Source: Opitutaceae bacterium
GTDB taxonomy: Bacteria; Verrucomicrobiota; Verrucomicrobiia; Opitutales; Opitutaceae
Length of the DNA: 38,431 nt
Assembly: GCA_030648295.1 (NCBI GenBank)
Contig: JAUSID010000057.1
Span: forward strand, 1-38,431
Direction of reading: 5' to 3'
Each line of letters starts with the position of its first letter. Position 1 is the stretch's first letter. A program made the translations under genes and the position numbers. The notes below the pieces were generated by a model. The model saw only the letters and a list, made by a program, of their open reading frames with translations. It did no database searches and was not told the origin of the DNA. Shown here piece by piece: positions 1 to 7,921 of this stretch.

Positions 1-796
1 TCATCGCCTTGCACATGATGATCGAGAGGATCACGCCGCTCGTGCCGACCAGGCAGCCCGCCACGATCAGCACGTTGTTGCGAATCACGAAACCCGCGGC
101 GCACGCCGCGAGCCCCGACAGGCTGTTGAGCAACGAAATCACGACCGGCATGTCGCCGCCGCCGATCGGCATCACGATCGTCCAGCCCAGCACGAGCGAG
201 AGGACGGTAAACGTCACGAACCCAAACGTGACCGCACTCGCCGGCTGATCGGCGACATAGATCGCACCGGCGGCAATCGTGAGCGCGAACACGAGGCCGT
301 TGACCACGTGCTGGCCGCGGAAGAGTACCGGCCGGCCGCTGAGCCATGCGGCCAGCTTCGCAAAGGCGTAGACCGAACCCGTGAAGGTGATGCCGCCAAT
401 CAGGACGGCGAGGAAGATGGCGACCGCCGTGAACGTCGGCGCCTCGGGCGTGACCACGCCAAGCCGGATGCGCAGGAACTCCGCGGAGCCGACGAGCAGC
501 GAGGCGAGCCCGCCAAACCCATTCAACAACGCGACCATCTCCGGCATCGCGGTCATCTTCACATACCGCGCGCAGGCGAGCCCGAGCAATGTTCCGGCGA
601 CGAGTCCGACGACAATCCACGTGAACGAGATCACGTTGCGATCGAGCAGCGTCACCACGATCGCGATCAGCATGCCCACGCCCGAGATCAGGTTGCCGCG
701 CCGCGCCGTCGGCTGCCGCCCGAGCATCTTCAGCCCGAGGATGAACAGGATCGACGCGCCGATGTAAGCGCAGTTGATGATGACTTCGCGGTTCAT
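1..796 (-). CDS. pntB: NAD(P) transhydrogenase subunit beta, N-terminal part (runs off the window)
   Basis: This is the membrane and NADP(H)-binding subunit of the proton-translocating transhydrogenase of the inner membrane, which drives hydride transfer from NADH to NADP+ with the proton gradient. The visible 265 residues start MNREVIINCAYIGASILFIL and consist almost wholly of hydrophobic helices with the conserved stretches PEMVALLNGFGG and GGDMPVVISLLNS, typical of the PntB membrane domain. The family is about 460 residues long, so the C-terminal NADP-binding domain lies outside the window. The ATG overlaps the stop of pntAB as ATGA, which supports translational coupling and fixes the start. 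Identification is confident. Confidence 0.93.
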   Translation of the reverse strand, partial: MNREVIINCAYIGASILFILGLKMLGRQPTARRGNLISGVGMLIAIVVTLLDRNVISFTWIVVGLVAGTLLGLACARYVKMTAMPEMVALLNGFGGLASLLVGSAEFLRIRLGVVTPEAPTFTAVAIFLAVLIGGITFTGSVYAFAKLAAWLSGRPVLFRGQHVVNGLVFALTIAAGAIYVADQPASAVTFGFVTFTVLSLVLGWTIVMPIGGGDMPVVISLLNSLSGLAACAAGFVIRNNVLIVAGCLVGTSGVILSIIMCKAM

Positions 797-1113
797 GCCG
801 GGGGCTTGCCCATTGTCGGTGGCGGAGCAGTTGGCGCCTTCCTCCGGAACATCCCGAGCATCCGATCCGTGACGAGGTATCCACCGACCACATTGATCAT
901 TGCGAGGGTCACGGCCGTCGTGCCCAGTACAGTCGTGATCCATGAACCATCGTCCGCACCGGCGACGACGATGGCGCCAACGACGGTGATGCCGGAGATT
1001 GCATTCGAACCCGACATCAACGGGGTGTGCAGCTGCGACGGCACGCGCGCGATCAGTTCAAAACCCAAGAATCCGGCCAGGGTGAAAATGAAGAAGAGCA
1101 GGATGAGTTCCAT
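793..1113 (-). CDS. pntAB: NAD(P) transhydrogenase subunit alpha part 2 (membrane part)
   Basis: This 106-residue protein is the small membrane section of the alpha subunit, which is a separate polypeptide in three-gene pnt operons. It starts MELILLFFIFTLAGFLGFEL and holds about three hydrophobic segments with the typical VPSQLHTPLMSGSNAISGI sequence, followed by a short proline-rich tail. It overlaps pntB by four bases and is separated from pntAA by 170 bp that contain a repeat element. No clear Shine-Dalgarno is visible. The leader next to the ATG is a pyrimidine-rich 7-bp repeat array on the coding strand. Confidence 0.93.
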   Translation of the reverse strand: MELILLFFIFTLAGFLGFELIARVPSQLHTPLMSGSNAISGITVVGAIVVAGADDGSWITTVLGTTAVTLAMINVVGGYLVTDRMLGMFRRKAPTAPPPTMGKPPA

Positions 1114-1122
1114 GAGGCGGGT

Positions 1123-1160
1123 GGAGACGAGAGACTAGAGACCAAAGACCAGAGACTAGG
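1123..1160. repeat. 7-bp repeat array, left arm of composite element
   Basis: Read on the minus strand this is a run of related 7-mers (AGTCTCT, GGTCTTT, GGTCTCT, AGTCTCT, CGTCTCC), ending about nine bases before the pntAB start codon. An inverted partner built on the same word lies at 1337-1370, and a 117-bp conserved core lies between them. On the coding strand of pntAB the array is pyrimidine-rich. Confidence 0.8.
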
Positions 1161-1274
1161 GCGTGTCTTCAAGCCGGCGTCCGGTGTAGCGGAAGCCGTG
1201 AGGCTTTCGCCATACCGACGAAACGCTCACGCGTTCCGCTACGCCGAGTTTCTGCAACGAGGTTTGAAAACATG
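1158..1274 (+). repeat. 117-bp palindromic core repeat, copy 1
   Basis: This copy matches the reverse complement of 17069-17185 with about five mismatches by eye. It contains two inverted hairpin units. Unit one carries GAAGCC-GTGA-GGCTTTC and unit two, read on the other strand, GAACGC-GTGA-GCGTTTC, so the paired bases differ in a compensatory way. Both copies are antisense to the gene that follows them (pntAB here, msrQ at the other locus) and both are flanked by 7-bp repeat arms. Confidence 0.88.
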
Positions 1275-1283
1275 ACTTAGAGA

Positions 1284-2492
1284 TCAGAGGCTGGAACGAG
1301 TGACGGGCGGCAGGACTGCACTTGCCGCTCGTTGAAGTCCCTGGTCTCTGGTCCCTGGTCCCTGGTCCTTCGCAAACTGCGGATGCACGATCGCGCCATC
1401 GTGGGTGAGGAGGCAGCCCTTCAGGATTTCGTCGTTGCGATCGAGCCGGAGCGTTTTCGCGTGCGGATCCCAGAAATGCGTCACCCACGCGGCGAAGTTT
1501 GCCGCCAGCACCTGGGTGGCGTGATGCGCCACGGTGGCCTCGAGGCACGGGTGTCCGACAATGATCACGCCGCGACCCGTGACAAAATCCTCGCCCGGGC
1601 GCGAACCCTCGACGTTGCCGCCGCTGTCCACCGCGAGGTCGACGACCACACTGCCGGGACGCATCCCCTCGAGCATTGAAGCCGTAATCAGCCGCGGCGC
1701 TTTCCGGCCAAACACCTTGGCCGTGGTAATCACGATGTCCGACTGGGCGCAAATCTTCGCCATCCCCGCCTGCTGCCGCGCGATTTGTTCCGGGGTGAGC
1801 GCCTGCGCGTATCCGGCGCTGGTCTGCCCGGTCGAGCCGAGATCGATTTTGACGAACTTGGCACCGAGCGAGCGAACCTGTTCCTCGACGACGGGCCGCG
1901 TGTCGAAGGCCTCGACGCGTGCGCCAAGGCGTTTCGCGGTCGCAATCGCCTGCAACCCGGCGACGCCGGCGCCAACCACGAACACGCGGGCCGGCAGAAT
2001 CGTGCCGGCCGGGGTCATCATCATCGGTAGCGCGAGCCGCAGCCGGGCCGCCGCTTGAATCACTGCCGCGTACCCCGCCAGGCTCGCCTGCGAGCTGAGC
2101 GCGTCCATTTTCTGTGCGAGCGTGGTGCGCGGAATCATCTCGAGGCTGACGGCGCTCACGCGGGCCGCCGCGAGCGCGGCGAGAATTGCCTGCTCGTTGA
2201 ACGGATCGAGAAAACTGACGTGCACCGCCCCCGGCTTCAGCCGCCGCACATCCTCAACGGGCGGACGGCGGACGCGCAGCACCAGATCCGCCGAGCGCAA
2301 TGCGGCCTCGTGATCCGCCGAAAAGGTCACGCCGGCGGCGGCGTAATCGAAGTCGGAATACAGGCTTTCGCGCCCCAGCGCCGGTGCCGTCCGGACCTCG
2401 AGCCCGAGTTTGACCAATGCAGCCGCTGTCGCGGGCGTCACCGCCGCGCGCAGCTCGCCCGAAGCCTGGTCCGGTGCGACATAACAGATCAT
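1284..2492 (-). CDS. pntAA: NAD(P) transhydrogenase subunit alpha part 1 (NAD-binding)
   Basis: This is the soluble NAD(H)-binding domain of the proton-translocating transhydrogenase. I chose the ATG giving MICYVAPDQASGELRAAVTP (402 residues). An upstream TTG would add 11 unconserved residues. The alanine dehydrogenase/PNT fold is clear: an N-terminal domain with SAVSLEMIPRTTLAQKMDAL, then the dinucleotide site VFVVGAGVAGLQAIATAKRL, and IVITTAKVFGRKAPRLIT. The last 25 or so residues (DQGPGTRDQG and after) are translated from the 7-bp repeat array at 1337-1370, so the natural C-terminus, probably just after THDGAIVHPQFAK, seems to have been replaced by repeat sequence. It is first gene of pntAA-pntAB-pntB. 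Confidence 0.92.
   Translation of the reverse strand: MICYVAPDQASGELRAAVTPATAAALVKLGLEVRTAPALGRESLYSDFDYAAAGVTFSADHEAALRSADLVLRVRRPPVEDVRRLKPGAVHVSFLDPFNEQAILAALAAARVSAVSLEMIPRTTLAQKMDALSSQASLAGYAAVIQAAARLRLALPMMMTPAGTILPARVFVVGAGVAGLQAIATAKRLGARVEAFDTRPVVEEQVRSLGAKFVKIDLGSTGQTSAGYAQALTPEQIARQQAGMAKICAQSDIVITTAKVFGRKAPRLITASMLEGMRPGSVVVDLAVDSGGNVEGSRPGEDFVTGRGVIIVGHPCLEATVAHHATQVLAANFAAWVTHFWDPHAKTLRLDRNDEILKGCLLTHDGAIVHPQFAKDQGPGTRDQGLQRAASAVLPPVTRSSL
1337..1370. repeat. 7-bp repeat array, right arm of composite element
   Basis: On the plus strand the words GTCCCTG, GTCTCTG, GTCCCTG, GTCCCTG and GTCCTTC follow each other without gaps. The array lies inside the 3' end of pntAA and codes for the odd PGTRDQG tail. 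It is inverted relative to the arm at 1123-1160. Confidence 0.8.
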
Positions 2493-2658
2493 CGTGGGTT
2501 GGGGCGTAATCCGGCCGGTCCGCAAACTTGGCCGCCGGCGTCCAAACGCTGGTTGGTGATGGCGTGAACCTCAACGCCCAATCTCCGGTCGCGGACGAAA
2601 AAAAGGTGCGGCTATCGCCGCGCCGTCGAATGACCGGGTTTACAAAGGGTCGGGCAGT

Positions 2659-2748
2659 TCAGTCCCAGTAGCCCTCGCAGAAGCGCCAGGAAGTGCCTTC
2701 AGGCTGCCAGCGCGGCGGAACCCACACGGCACCGGGGCACCGAGGCGA
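2659..2748 (-). pseudogene. C-terminal remnant of a YXWGXW-repeat protein
   Basis: After an in-frame TAG at 2749-2751, the minus strand reads about 29 codons ending WVPPRWQPEGTSWRFCEGYW-D-stop. This aligns without gaps with the last repeat of the intact YXWGXW protein at 8075-8986 (WVEPRWDRRGGSHIFIEGHW) at W, V, P, R, W, G, S, F, E, G and W. Nothing upstream continues the reading frame. It lies between the divergent pntAA and asnS. It could be a chance match, but the spacing of tryptophans and glycines argues against that. Confidence 0.55.
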
Positions 2749-2866
2749 CTAGCTCGAGCCCGTGCGGATGCGCCGGCTCAGACTGGCCGGGAGAATCTTG
2801 AAATCGGGCATCGCGTTTCCGGGTTTGCGTCGTCGCGGCCAGCGGGCTTCGTTGGGCGGCAAACTC

Positions 2867-4252
2867 ATGGAACGCACGCTCGTCAAGGACGCCCTCAACG
2901 CCACTGCGCCGATGGACGCGATTTTCCTGCAGGGATGGGTTCGCACCCGCCGCGATGCGAAGGCGTTTTCCTTCCTCGAGGTGAACGACGGTTCCTCGCT
3001 TCGCGGCATCCAGGTCATCGCTGACGCGGGCCTGCCGGATTACGCCCATATCCAGCGAGCGCATACGGGCGCATCGATCGAGGTGCGCGGCAAGCTGGTC
3101 GCGTCGAAGGGCCAGGGCCAGCAGTGGGAAGTGGTCGCGGAATCGTTCGTCGTCCTGGGCGAGGCCGATGCCACCTACCCGCTCCAGAAAAAGGGGCACA
3201 CGCTGGAGTTCCTTCGGGAAATCGCGCACCTGCGGCCGCGCTCGAACCTGTTCGGGGCCGTATTCCGGGTCCGCAGCCGGCTCGCGTTCGCGATCCACGA
3301 GTTTTTCCAACGGCGGAATTTCATTTACGTCCACACCCCGATCATCACCGCGAGCGATTGCGAGGGCGCCGGCGAATTGTTCCGCGTCACCACGCTCGAT
3401 TCATCGCACCCGCCGATGACCGAGCAGGGCGACGTGGATTTCAAAAAGGATTTCTTCGGCAAACGCGCCTACCTCACCGTCAGCGGGCAGCTCGAGGCCG
3501 AGACGTTCGCGTGCGCGCTGTCGAACGTGTACACGTTTGGCCCGACCTTCCGGGCGGAAAACTCGAACACGTCGCGGCATGCGGCGGAGTTCTGGATGAT
3601 CGAGCCGGAAATGGCGTTCTGCGAGCTGGAGGGAAACATGGCGCTCGCGGAGGAATTCGTGAAGCACCTCATCCGCGACGCGCGCGAGCACTGCACCGCC
3701 GACCTCGAGTTCTTCAGCAAGTTCGTCGACAAGGAACTGCTGACCCGGCTCGATTTCGTGCTCGAGCGACCCTTCCAGCGGTGCAGCTACACCGACGCGA
3801 TCGCGATCCTGGAGCAGAGCGGCCGCAAATGGGAGCACCCGGTGCAGTGGGGCGACAACATGCAGTCCGAGCACGAGCGCTTCCTCGCCGAGGAGCACTT
3901 CAAGTGCCCCGTCACCGTCTACAACTATCCGCGCACGCTGAAGCCGTTTTACATGCGGGTGAATGACGACGGAAAGACGGTCCGGGCAATGGACCTGCTG
4001 GTGCCCGGAATCGGTGAAATCATCGGCGGCAGCCAGCGCGAGGAGCGGCTCGAGGTGCTGCGCGAGGCGATGGCGCAGCACCAGCTAAGCGAGAAGGAGT
4101 ACTGGTGGTACCTCGACCTGCGCCGCTACGGCTCGGTACCGCACGCGGGGTTCGGCCTTGGATTCGAGCGGATGCTGATGTTTGTCACCGGAGTCGGAAA
4201 CATCCGGGACGTCATCCCGTTCGCGCGCACGCCGGGAGCGGCGGAGTTTTAG
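2867..4252 (+). CDS. asnS: Asparagine--tRNA ligase
   Basis: This class II aminoacyl-tRNA synthetase charges tRNA-Asn in the cytoplasm. I chose the ATG giving [15 protein letters not shown] (461 residues, the usual size of AsnRS), because the upstream in-frame residues are arginine-rich and unlike the family. The N-terminal OB-fold carries [20 protein letters not shown]. The catalytic domain carries [11 protein letters not shown], the motif 2 region [20 protein letters not shown] and the motif 3 region [16 protein letters not shown], ending [17 protein letters not shown]. These AsnRS signatures separate it from AspRS. It is convergent with the gene at 4464-5600, and the gap between them is filled by REP-like repeats. 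Confidence 0.97.
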   Translation: MERTLVKDALNATAPMDAIFLQGWVRTRRDAKAFSFLEVNDGSSLRGIQVIADAGLPDYAHIQRAHTGASIEVRGKLVASKGQGQQWEVVAESFVVLGEADATYPLQKKGHTLEFLREIAHLRPRSNLFGAVFRVRSRLAFAIHEFFQRRNFIYVHTPIITASDCEGAGELFRVTTLDSSHPPMTEQGDVDFKKDFFGKRAYLTVSGQLEAETFACALSNVYTFGPTFRAENSNTSRHAAEFWMIEPEMAFCELEGNMALAEEFVKHLIRDAREHCTADLEFFSKFVDKELLTRLDFVLERPFQRCSYTDAIAILEQSGRKWEHPVQWGDNMQSEHERFLAEEHFKCPVTVYNYPRTLKPFYMRVNDDGKTVRAMDLLVPGIGEIIGGSQREERLEVLREAMAQHQLSEKEYWWYLDLRRYGSVPHAGFGLGFERMLMFVTGVGNIRDVIPFARTPGAAEF

Positions 4253-4264
4253 TTTCCGGCACGC

Positions 4265-4420
4265 AGCGGTCCAGCCTCGTTACCTCGGCTGCTACGAACT
4301 CGGCTCAGCCGTAGCAGCCGACGTGAGGAGGCTGGAGTTCATTTCGTAACGCAGCGCTCCAGCCTCGTTACCTCGACTGCTACGTTCTCCGAAGTGGCTG
4401 CGGCATCCTGCCGCAGATCC
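4265..4420. repeat. REP-like repeat cluster between convergent genes
   Basis: Three copies of one element lie here: plus strand 4271-4296 (CCAGCCTCGTTACCTCGGCT then GCTACG), inverted at 4311-4335, and plus at 4359-4384. The first and third share about 35 bp of flank. They are followed at 4392-4420 by a second family with the hairpin CTGCGGCA-TCC-TGCCGCAG. The same families recur at 5869, 6414, 7924, 9059, 20768, 27453 and 30762. The position between two convergent stop codons suggests a bidirectional 3'-end structure. Confidence 0.85.
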
Positions 4421-4463
4421 GATCGGCGACGAGATGGTGGATCGGTCGATTAAGATCTTCCTG

Positions 4464-5600
4464 CTACTGCCTGCCGGCCAGCTCGAACCGGCCCTCGATG
4501 GTCGCCCAACGATCGTTCTTCGTGTGCACGATGACGAAGTCGCGGCCATCGGCCGAAAGCCACTTGTTCACGAAGGTGAAAATGATCGTGAGCGTACCCC
4601 ACCGCTCCGCATTGTGCTCGGTGTGCACGTGCGTCCACGGGCCCCAGGGCTCGGGCGCATCGTAGATGCTCATCCAGCCACTGCGATCAATCGTGATCGT
4701 GGTGAGAAGATAGCGCTTCAGCGGCGCATTGTAGCTGACGGCGATCCGGTGCGTGCCCTGCGTGGCGTCCGCCCAAACGGGCTGCCGCTCGGCCGGCGCT
4801 GCAGCCCACCGCGGTTCGCCGCGTGGAGTGTTGCCGGCAAAGAACTCGTAACCGGACTTCACCTCAATCCGATCGCGGCGCACGCGCAGGAGGTTGATCC
4901 GCCCCGGCAGGCGAACGTTCCAGTGCGTCGGATCGACGATGTCCGGCGCGTAGACATAAACGTAATCATCGCGCGCACCGGCATAAGCCTGGCCAAACTG
5001 GAGAAATGCCGGCGCGAACATTCCCGCGTCGCCCGCCGGGAAATCGCCTTCCGGCTGGCTGAACCGCACCGGTGTCGGCCGCCAGGTAGCCCCGAAATCA
5101 TCCGACCGCCACAGTTCGCAGAATTTGAAGTACCCCGGGCTCGACTTGTCACCGTCGCGCCACAGGTAGAGCCGCGGCCCGAGCGCGAGGAAACCTTCGC
5201 TTTTCCCGCCGAACGGCGCCGGGTTCGGCGCATCGACACCACCGGCGATATTCCGGCCAATGTAATCGCGACGGCCACCGGTCACCCGCGCGACGCCGAG
5301 CAGCACACGGCCCTTCTGGTTCGTGCCGCCGAACCCGCCTCCGTCGCCCCACGCGGTGTAGAGATGACCGTCAGCCGCCCATGTCATCGGCCAGATGTCG
5401 CTGCCCGGCGCTTCGGTGCGCGCGCTGCCATCTTCGAACCTCACGCGGGCGATGACCGAACTTTGTGGATACGGCGGCTGAAAGCTCCGCTGGCGTGAGG
5501 GTGCCGCGGCACGAGCCGCATCCGCCACCGCCTCCGGATCGGGGGCCTCCGCCGCAAAAAGCGAGGTCGCGAGCAGCAGCGCAACAGCAGACCAGCACAC
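4464..5600 (-). CDS. Secreted DUF4185-like beta-propeller protein
   Basis: The product has a hydrophobic signal segment (AVALLLATSLFAAEAPD) followed by an extracytoplasmic domain with WAADGHLYTAWGDGGGFGG, KSEGFLALGPRLYLWRDGD, WRSDDFGATWRP and YVYVYAPDIVDPTHW. These resemble DUF4185 and related sialidase-like propellers, and no catalytic residues can be assigned. The start is uncertain. The GTG at 5598-5600 gives a 378-residue protein with a minimal signal peptide. No in-frame ATG is suitable, because the sequence upstream is mobile repeat (5686-5790) and encodes repeat-derived peptide. The natural 5' end may have been displaced by that repeat. Convergent with asnS. Confidence 0.75.
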   Translation of the reverse strand: MCWSAVALLLATSLFAAEAPDPEAVADAARAAAPSRQRSFQPPYPQSSVIARVRFEDGSARTEAPGSDIWPMTWAADGHLYTAWGDGGGFGGTNQKGRVLLGVARVTGGRRDYIGRNIAGGVDAPNPAPFGGKSEGFLALGPRLYLWRDGDKSSPGYFKFCELWRSDDFGATWRPTPVRFSQPEGDFPAGDAGMFAPAFLQFGQAYAGARDDYVYVYAPDIVDPTHWNVRLPGRINLLRVRRDRIEVKSGYEFFAGNTPRGEPRWAAAPAERQPVWADATQGTHRIAVSYNAPLKRYLLTTITIDRSGWMSIYDAPEPWGPWTHVHTEHNAERWGTLTIIFTFVNKWLSADGRDFVIVHTKNDRWATIEGRFELAGRQ

Positions 5601-5685
5601 ACCGAACTTCGGCCACCGGTCTTGGGCTGGAGGCGTGCAGTCGAACTCGTACGATGTTCGTTCATTGGAGACGCGGCGCCCTCGT

Positions 5686-5790
5686 CCCTCGACTGGCTCG
5701 GGACCCTGAGCCGATTCGACAGGCTCACGGCCAACTGTTACATTGACGCAAAGGCCTCGAGCTGGTCGAAAGGCTTGTCGAACGGGCCGC
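5686..5790 (+). repeat. Dispersed repeat of about 105 bp, copy 1
   Basis: It begins CCCTCGACTGGCTCGGGACC and contains TTCGACAGGCTCACGGCCAA, ending GGCTTGTCGAACGGGCCGC. A second copy in the same orientation lies at 27128-27233, with nearly identical ends and a more variable middle. Shorter related pieces lie at 6535-6558 and 27365-27410. Frames through it give peptides such as REPVESAQGPEPVEG, a kind I have seen in many environmental genomes. Confidence 0.82.
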
Positions 5791-5868
5791 ATCCGGCTGC
5801 AAAACGTCTTGCTTGCGTCCGCGGCGAGGGCGCCGCTGCTCCATTCACCCGTTGGCGAGCCGAAAATT

Positions 5869-5895
5869 CCAGCCTCGTTACCTCGGCTGCTACGA
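5869..5895 (+). repeat. REP-like element, CCAGCCTCGTTACC family
   Basis: This single copy (TTCCAGCCTCGTTACCTCGG then CTGCTACG) is the same element as at 4271-4296. It stands between the displaced 5' end of the DUF4185-like gene and the TonB-receptor pseudogene. Confidence 0.85.
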
Positions 5896-5953
5896 AGCCC
5901 GGTGGTTTTCGACTGCATCGGTGCGGCACGAGAGGGAATCCACCCCCGACCGC

Positions 5954-6171
5954 TCAGAAGCTGATCGTATTTGTCAGCGTCCACTTCTGTGGCTCCGAAA
6001 TTCGGTACGAGTTGATCGTGCCATCGGGCTGCGCGTTGATCGGAATCAACTCGTTGAGCTCGCCCGTTCGGCCGGGACGTCGACCGCCTGCGCTGAAGCC
6101 ATGGCCGCGAGCCCCACGAAACCGAACAACAGCAGCAAGGCTCGCGCGAGACGAATTGAGATCGGGATCAT
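5954..6171 (-). pseudogene. Gutted TonB-dependent receptor: signal peptide joined to the C-terminal strand
   Basis: From the ATG at 6171 the minus strand encodes a clean signal peptide (MIPISIRLARALLLLFGFVG, then LAAMASAQAVDVPAERA). It then hits TGA in a +1 frame junction. The neighbouring frame from the same point reads RTGELNELIPINAQPDGT, then INSYRISEPQKWTLTNTISF and stop at 5954. That end, an aromatic-rich beta-strand closing in phenylalanine, is how Opitutaceae TonB receptors end. The several hundred codons of plug and barrel between are missing, and the two ends meet out of frame near 6070-6085. I read this as an internal deletion. The identification of the tail is from pattern only. 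Confidence 0.65.
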
Positions 6172-6329
6172 ACGGGGCTGGTCTGCGAACTCCGCGAAGC
6201 TCTGGCTGGATTTAGGGAGAAGGCGCCAACCGGTCACACTCATAACGACCTTCCTCGAGGTGTGAACTCTTATCGCGAGCATCCCGGCAAGCGGGCGCAA
6301 TTGGTTTTTGAGTACGCCTGCATGATCCG

Positions 6330-6573
6330 GCGTGCCACGGGCGTCTCGCCGTGGTCTGGAGTGGCATGGGGCGTCTCGCCCACTGCGAACCAATTTGGCA
6401 GCCACTGCGGAAAAGTGGCTGCGGCTTCCAGCCGCAGATGGTTCGGATTTTCCGTCCGGCTTTCATAGCAGCGGAGGTGACGACGCTGGCTATCCTTCGA
6501 TCGTCTGCTTGTGCTTCCAATCGGATCTGCGGCAGAGCCTGCCCTGAGCCTGTCGAAGGGATGCCGCAGCCAC
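6330..6573. repeat. Repeat cluster with an interrupted hairpin
   Basis: In order this holds two copies of the CACGGGCG-TCT-CGCCCGTG family (6332-6357, partly degenerate, and 6360-6385), a CTGCGGCT-TCC-AGCCGCAG hairpin (6414-6440), an inverted CCAGC-GTTACCTC family copy (6465-6490), and a further CTGCGGCA...TGCCGCAG hairpin (6524-6534 and 6559-6573). The last one's loop contains a foreign 24-bp piece, GAGCCTGCCCTGAGCCTGTC then GAAG. There is no gene in this stretch. Confidence 0.82.
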
Positions 6574-6609
6574 GTTCGCCGTCCTCACGCTCCCCCACCC
6601 GGACAAACA

Positions 6610-7875
6610 TTACTTCACCACTTCGGCCATCAGCGCGATCAGGTCGCGCCCGAGATCCATCCGATCCTGCGGCGTCGCGATCCGGTTGAGCTTCCGGTTG
6701 GGACCGATTCGCTGCTCGAGCAGCATGATCGGCACCCGCGCATCGCGCCAGAGGATGTTGGTCGTGTTTCCCGGCGGCAAATTCGTCGGTAAGCCGATGG
6801 TGAGCTTCGGCCGCGACGGATCGAATGACGTTTTCGTCACCGCCAGTTCGAAGAACCGGTGCAGCATCGCCTGCTGCGGCTCGGCATCGACCATGGTTTC
6901 GAGATATTCGTTCATCTCGGTGTTGTGCAGGTTCAACGCGATCGCGATCGGCTGCCGCGCATGCTGCGCCAGGATCGCCTTCTTCACGTACCAGATTTCC
7001 GGATTCCGCTCGAGCCACCGCTTGTCGCGCAGGTCGACCTCGTCCCATTGCCGGTTCGGATCGAATCCATTCACGTTGAACCGCACCTCGCCGCGGACCA
7101 CCGAGTCCACGTTGATCATCGGGACGAAGAGAAACACGTTTTCGTCGCGCAGCTTCGCCGTCCGCGGTTCATCGGCGAGGACGGAACGCAGCGCGCCTTC
7201 GAGCAGGAACGACGTGCCGGTTTCCCAGGCATGCTGCCGCGCCTGCATCCAGATGATCTTTTTCGCCGCATCCGGCCGCGCAAAATTCGTCACGGCCACG
7301 AGGTGAAGCTCGCGGCCGAGCACGGTTTGCCCGATTACCTCGGTTCGCGCGTGCGGCGAGCGGGATACTTCCGCGAGCAACTGCGACACCCGCGCATGCG
7401 GGTAAGGCGGCACATGCGCGATCCAGAGCGTGTTGCCACGCGGCCGCAGCGTGAACGTGAATTCGTCGGCGGCCTCGTCCCAGCGCGCCGCCGGGATATG
7501 CTGCCAGTTTTCTCCGTCCTCGCTGCAGACGGGCCGATACCAATCGCCGGCCGGCGCCCGGGCCGGCCGATCGTTGTACTCTCCCTTGAACGCGGTCAGG
7601 TGCAGCGTCACCTCGCGTCCGCCCACGTCGTCCATCCGGAATGAATACCACGTCGCCTGGCGGTTGCGCCCGCGGGCATCCTGCTGGCCCTTGATGTGCA
7701 GCCGGAACTCCGTCTCGCCGAGCTTCTCGATTTTTCCCAGCGCGGCGCCTTCAAACGCGGTGTTGAAGAGGACGGGCGGTGCCCCCATCGCGGCCGCGCC
7801 CGTTGGAGCCGGGGCCGCGGAGATTACCGAGGCCAGGGCCAAGGACGCCGCGGCGAGCAGGGGTGCGTTTCTCAT
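6610..7875 (-). CDS. Secreted M14-family zinc carboxypeptidase
   Basis: A signal peptide (MRNAPLLAAASLALASVISA) is followed by a beta-rich N-domain (about residues 35-155) and an M14 carboxypeptidase domain. The expected zinc ligands are His215 and Glu218 in ARQHAWETG and His317 in ALNLHN. Asn274-Arg275 in FDPNRQW would bind the substrate carboxylate, and Glu387 in MLLEQRIG would be the general base. The combination of N-domain and HxWE resembles the cytosolic carboxypeptidase subgroup rather than digestive carboxypeptidases, although this one is probably exported. It would remove C-terminal amino acids from peptides. At 421 residues it looks complete. REP clusters bound it on both sides. Confidence 0.88.
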   Translation of the reverse strand: MRNAPLLAAASLALASVISAAPAPTGAAAMGAPPVLFNTAFEGAALGKIEKLGETEFRLHIKGQQDARGRNRQATWYSFRMDDVGGREVTLHLTAFKGEYNDRPARAPAGDWYRPVCSEDGENWQHIPAARWDEAADEFTFTLRPRGNTLWIAHVPPYPHARVSQLLAEVSRSPHARTEVIGQTVLGRELHLVAVTNFARPDAAKKIIWMQARQHAWETGTSFLLEGALRSVLADEPRTAKLRDENVFLFVPMINVDSVVRGEVRFNVNGFDPNRQWDEVDLRDKRWLERNPEIWYVKKAILAQHARQPIAIALNLHNTEMNEYLETMVDAEPQQAMLHRFFELAVTKTSFDPSRPKLTIGLPTNLPPGNTTNILWRDARVPIMLLEQRIGPNRKLNRIATPQDRMDLGRDLIALMAEVVK

Positions 7876-7921
7876 GCGACACAGCTACCGGCTGGCCGTG
7901 TCCTCAAACAACTGAAATCGC

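Noticed and set aside
308-1138. 276-codon plus-strand frame opposite pntB and pntAB
   Set aside because: The composition is typical of an antisense frame (R, D, E, H rich) and the opposite strand encodes conserved membrane proteins.
5600-5984. Start of the DUF4185-like gene at 5984
   Set aside because: The extra 128 residues are translated from dispersed repeats and overlap the receptor remnant. The signal peptide lies far downstream.
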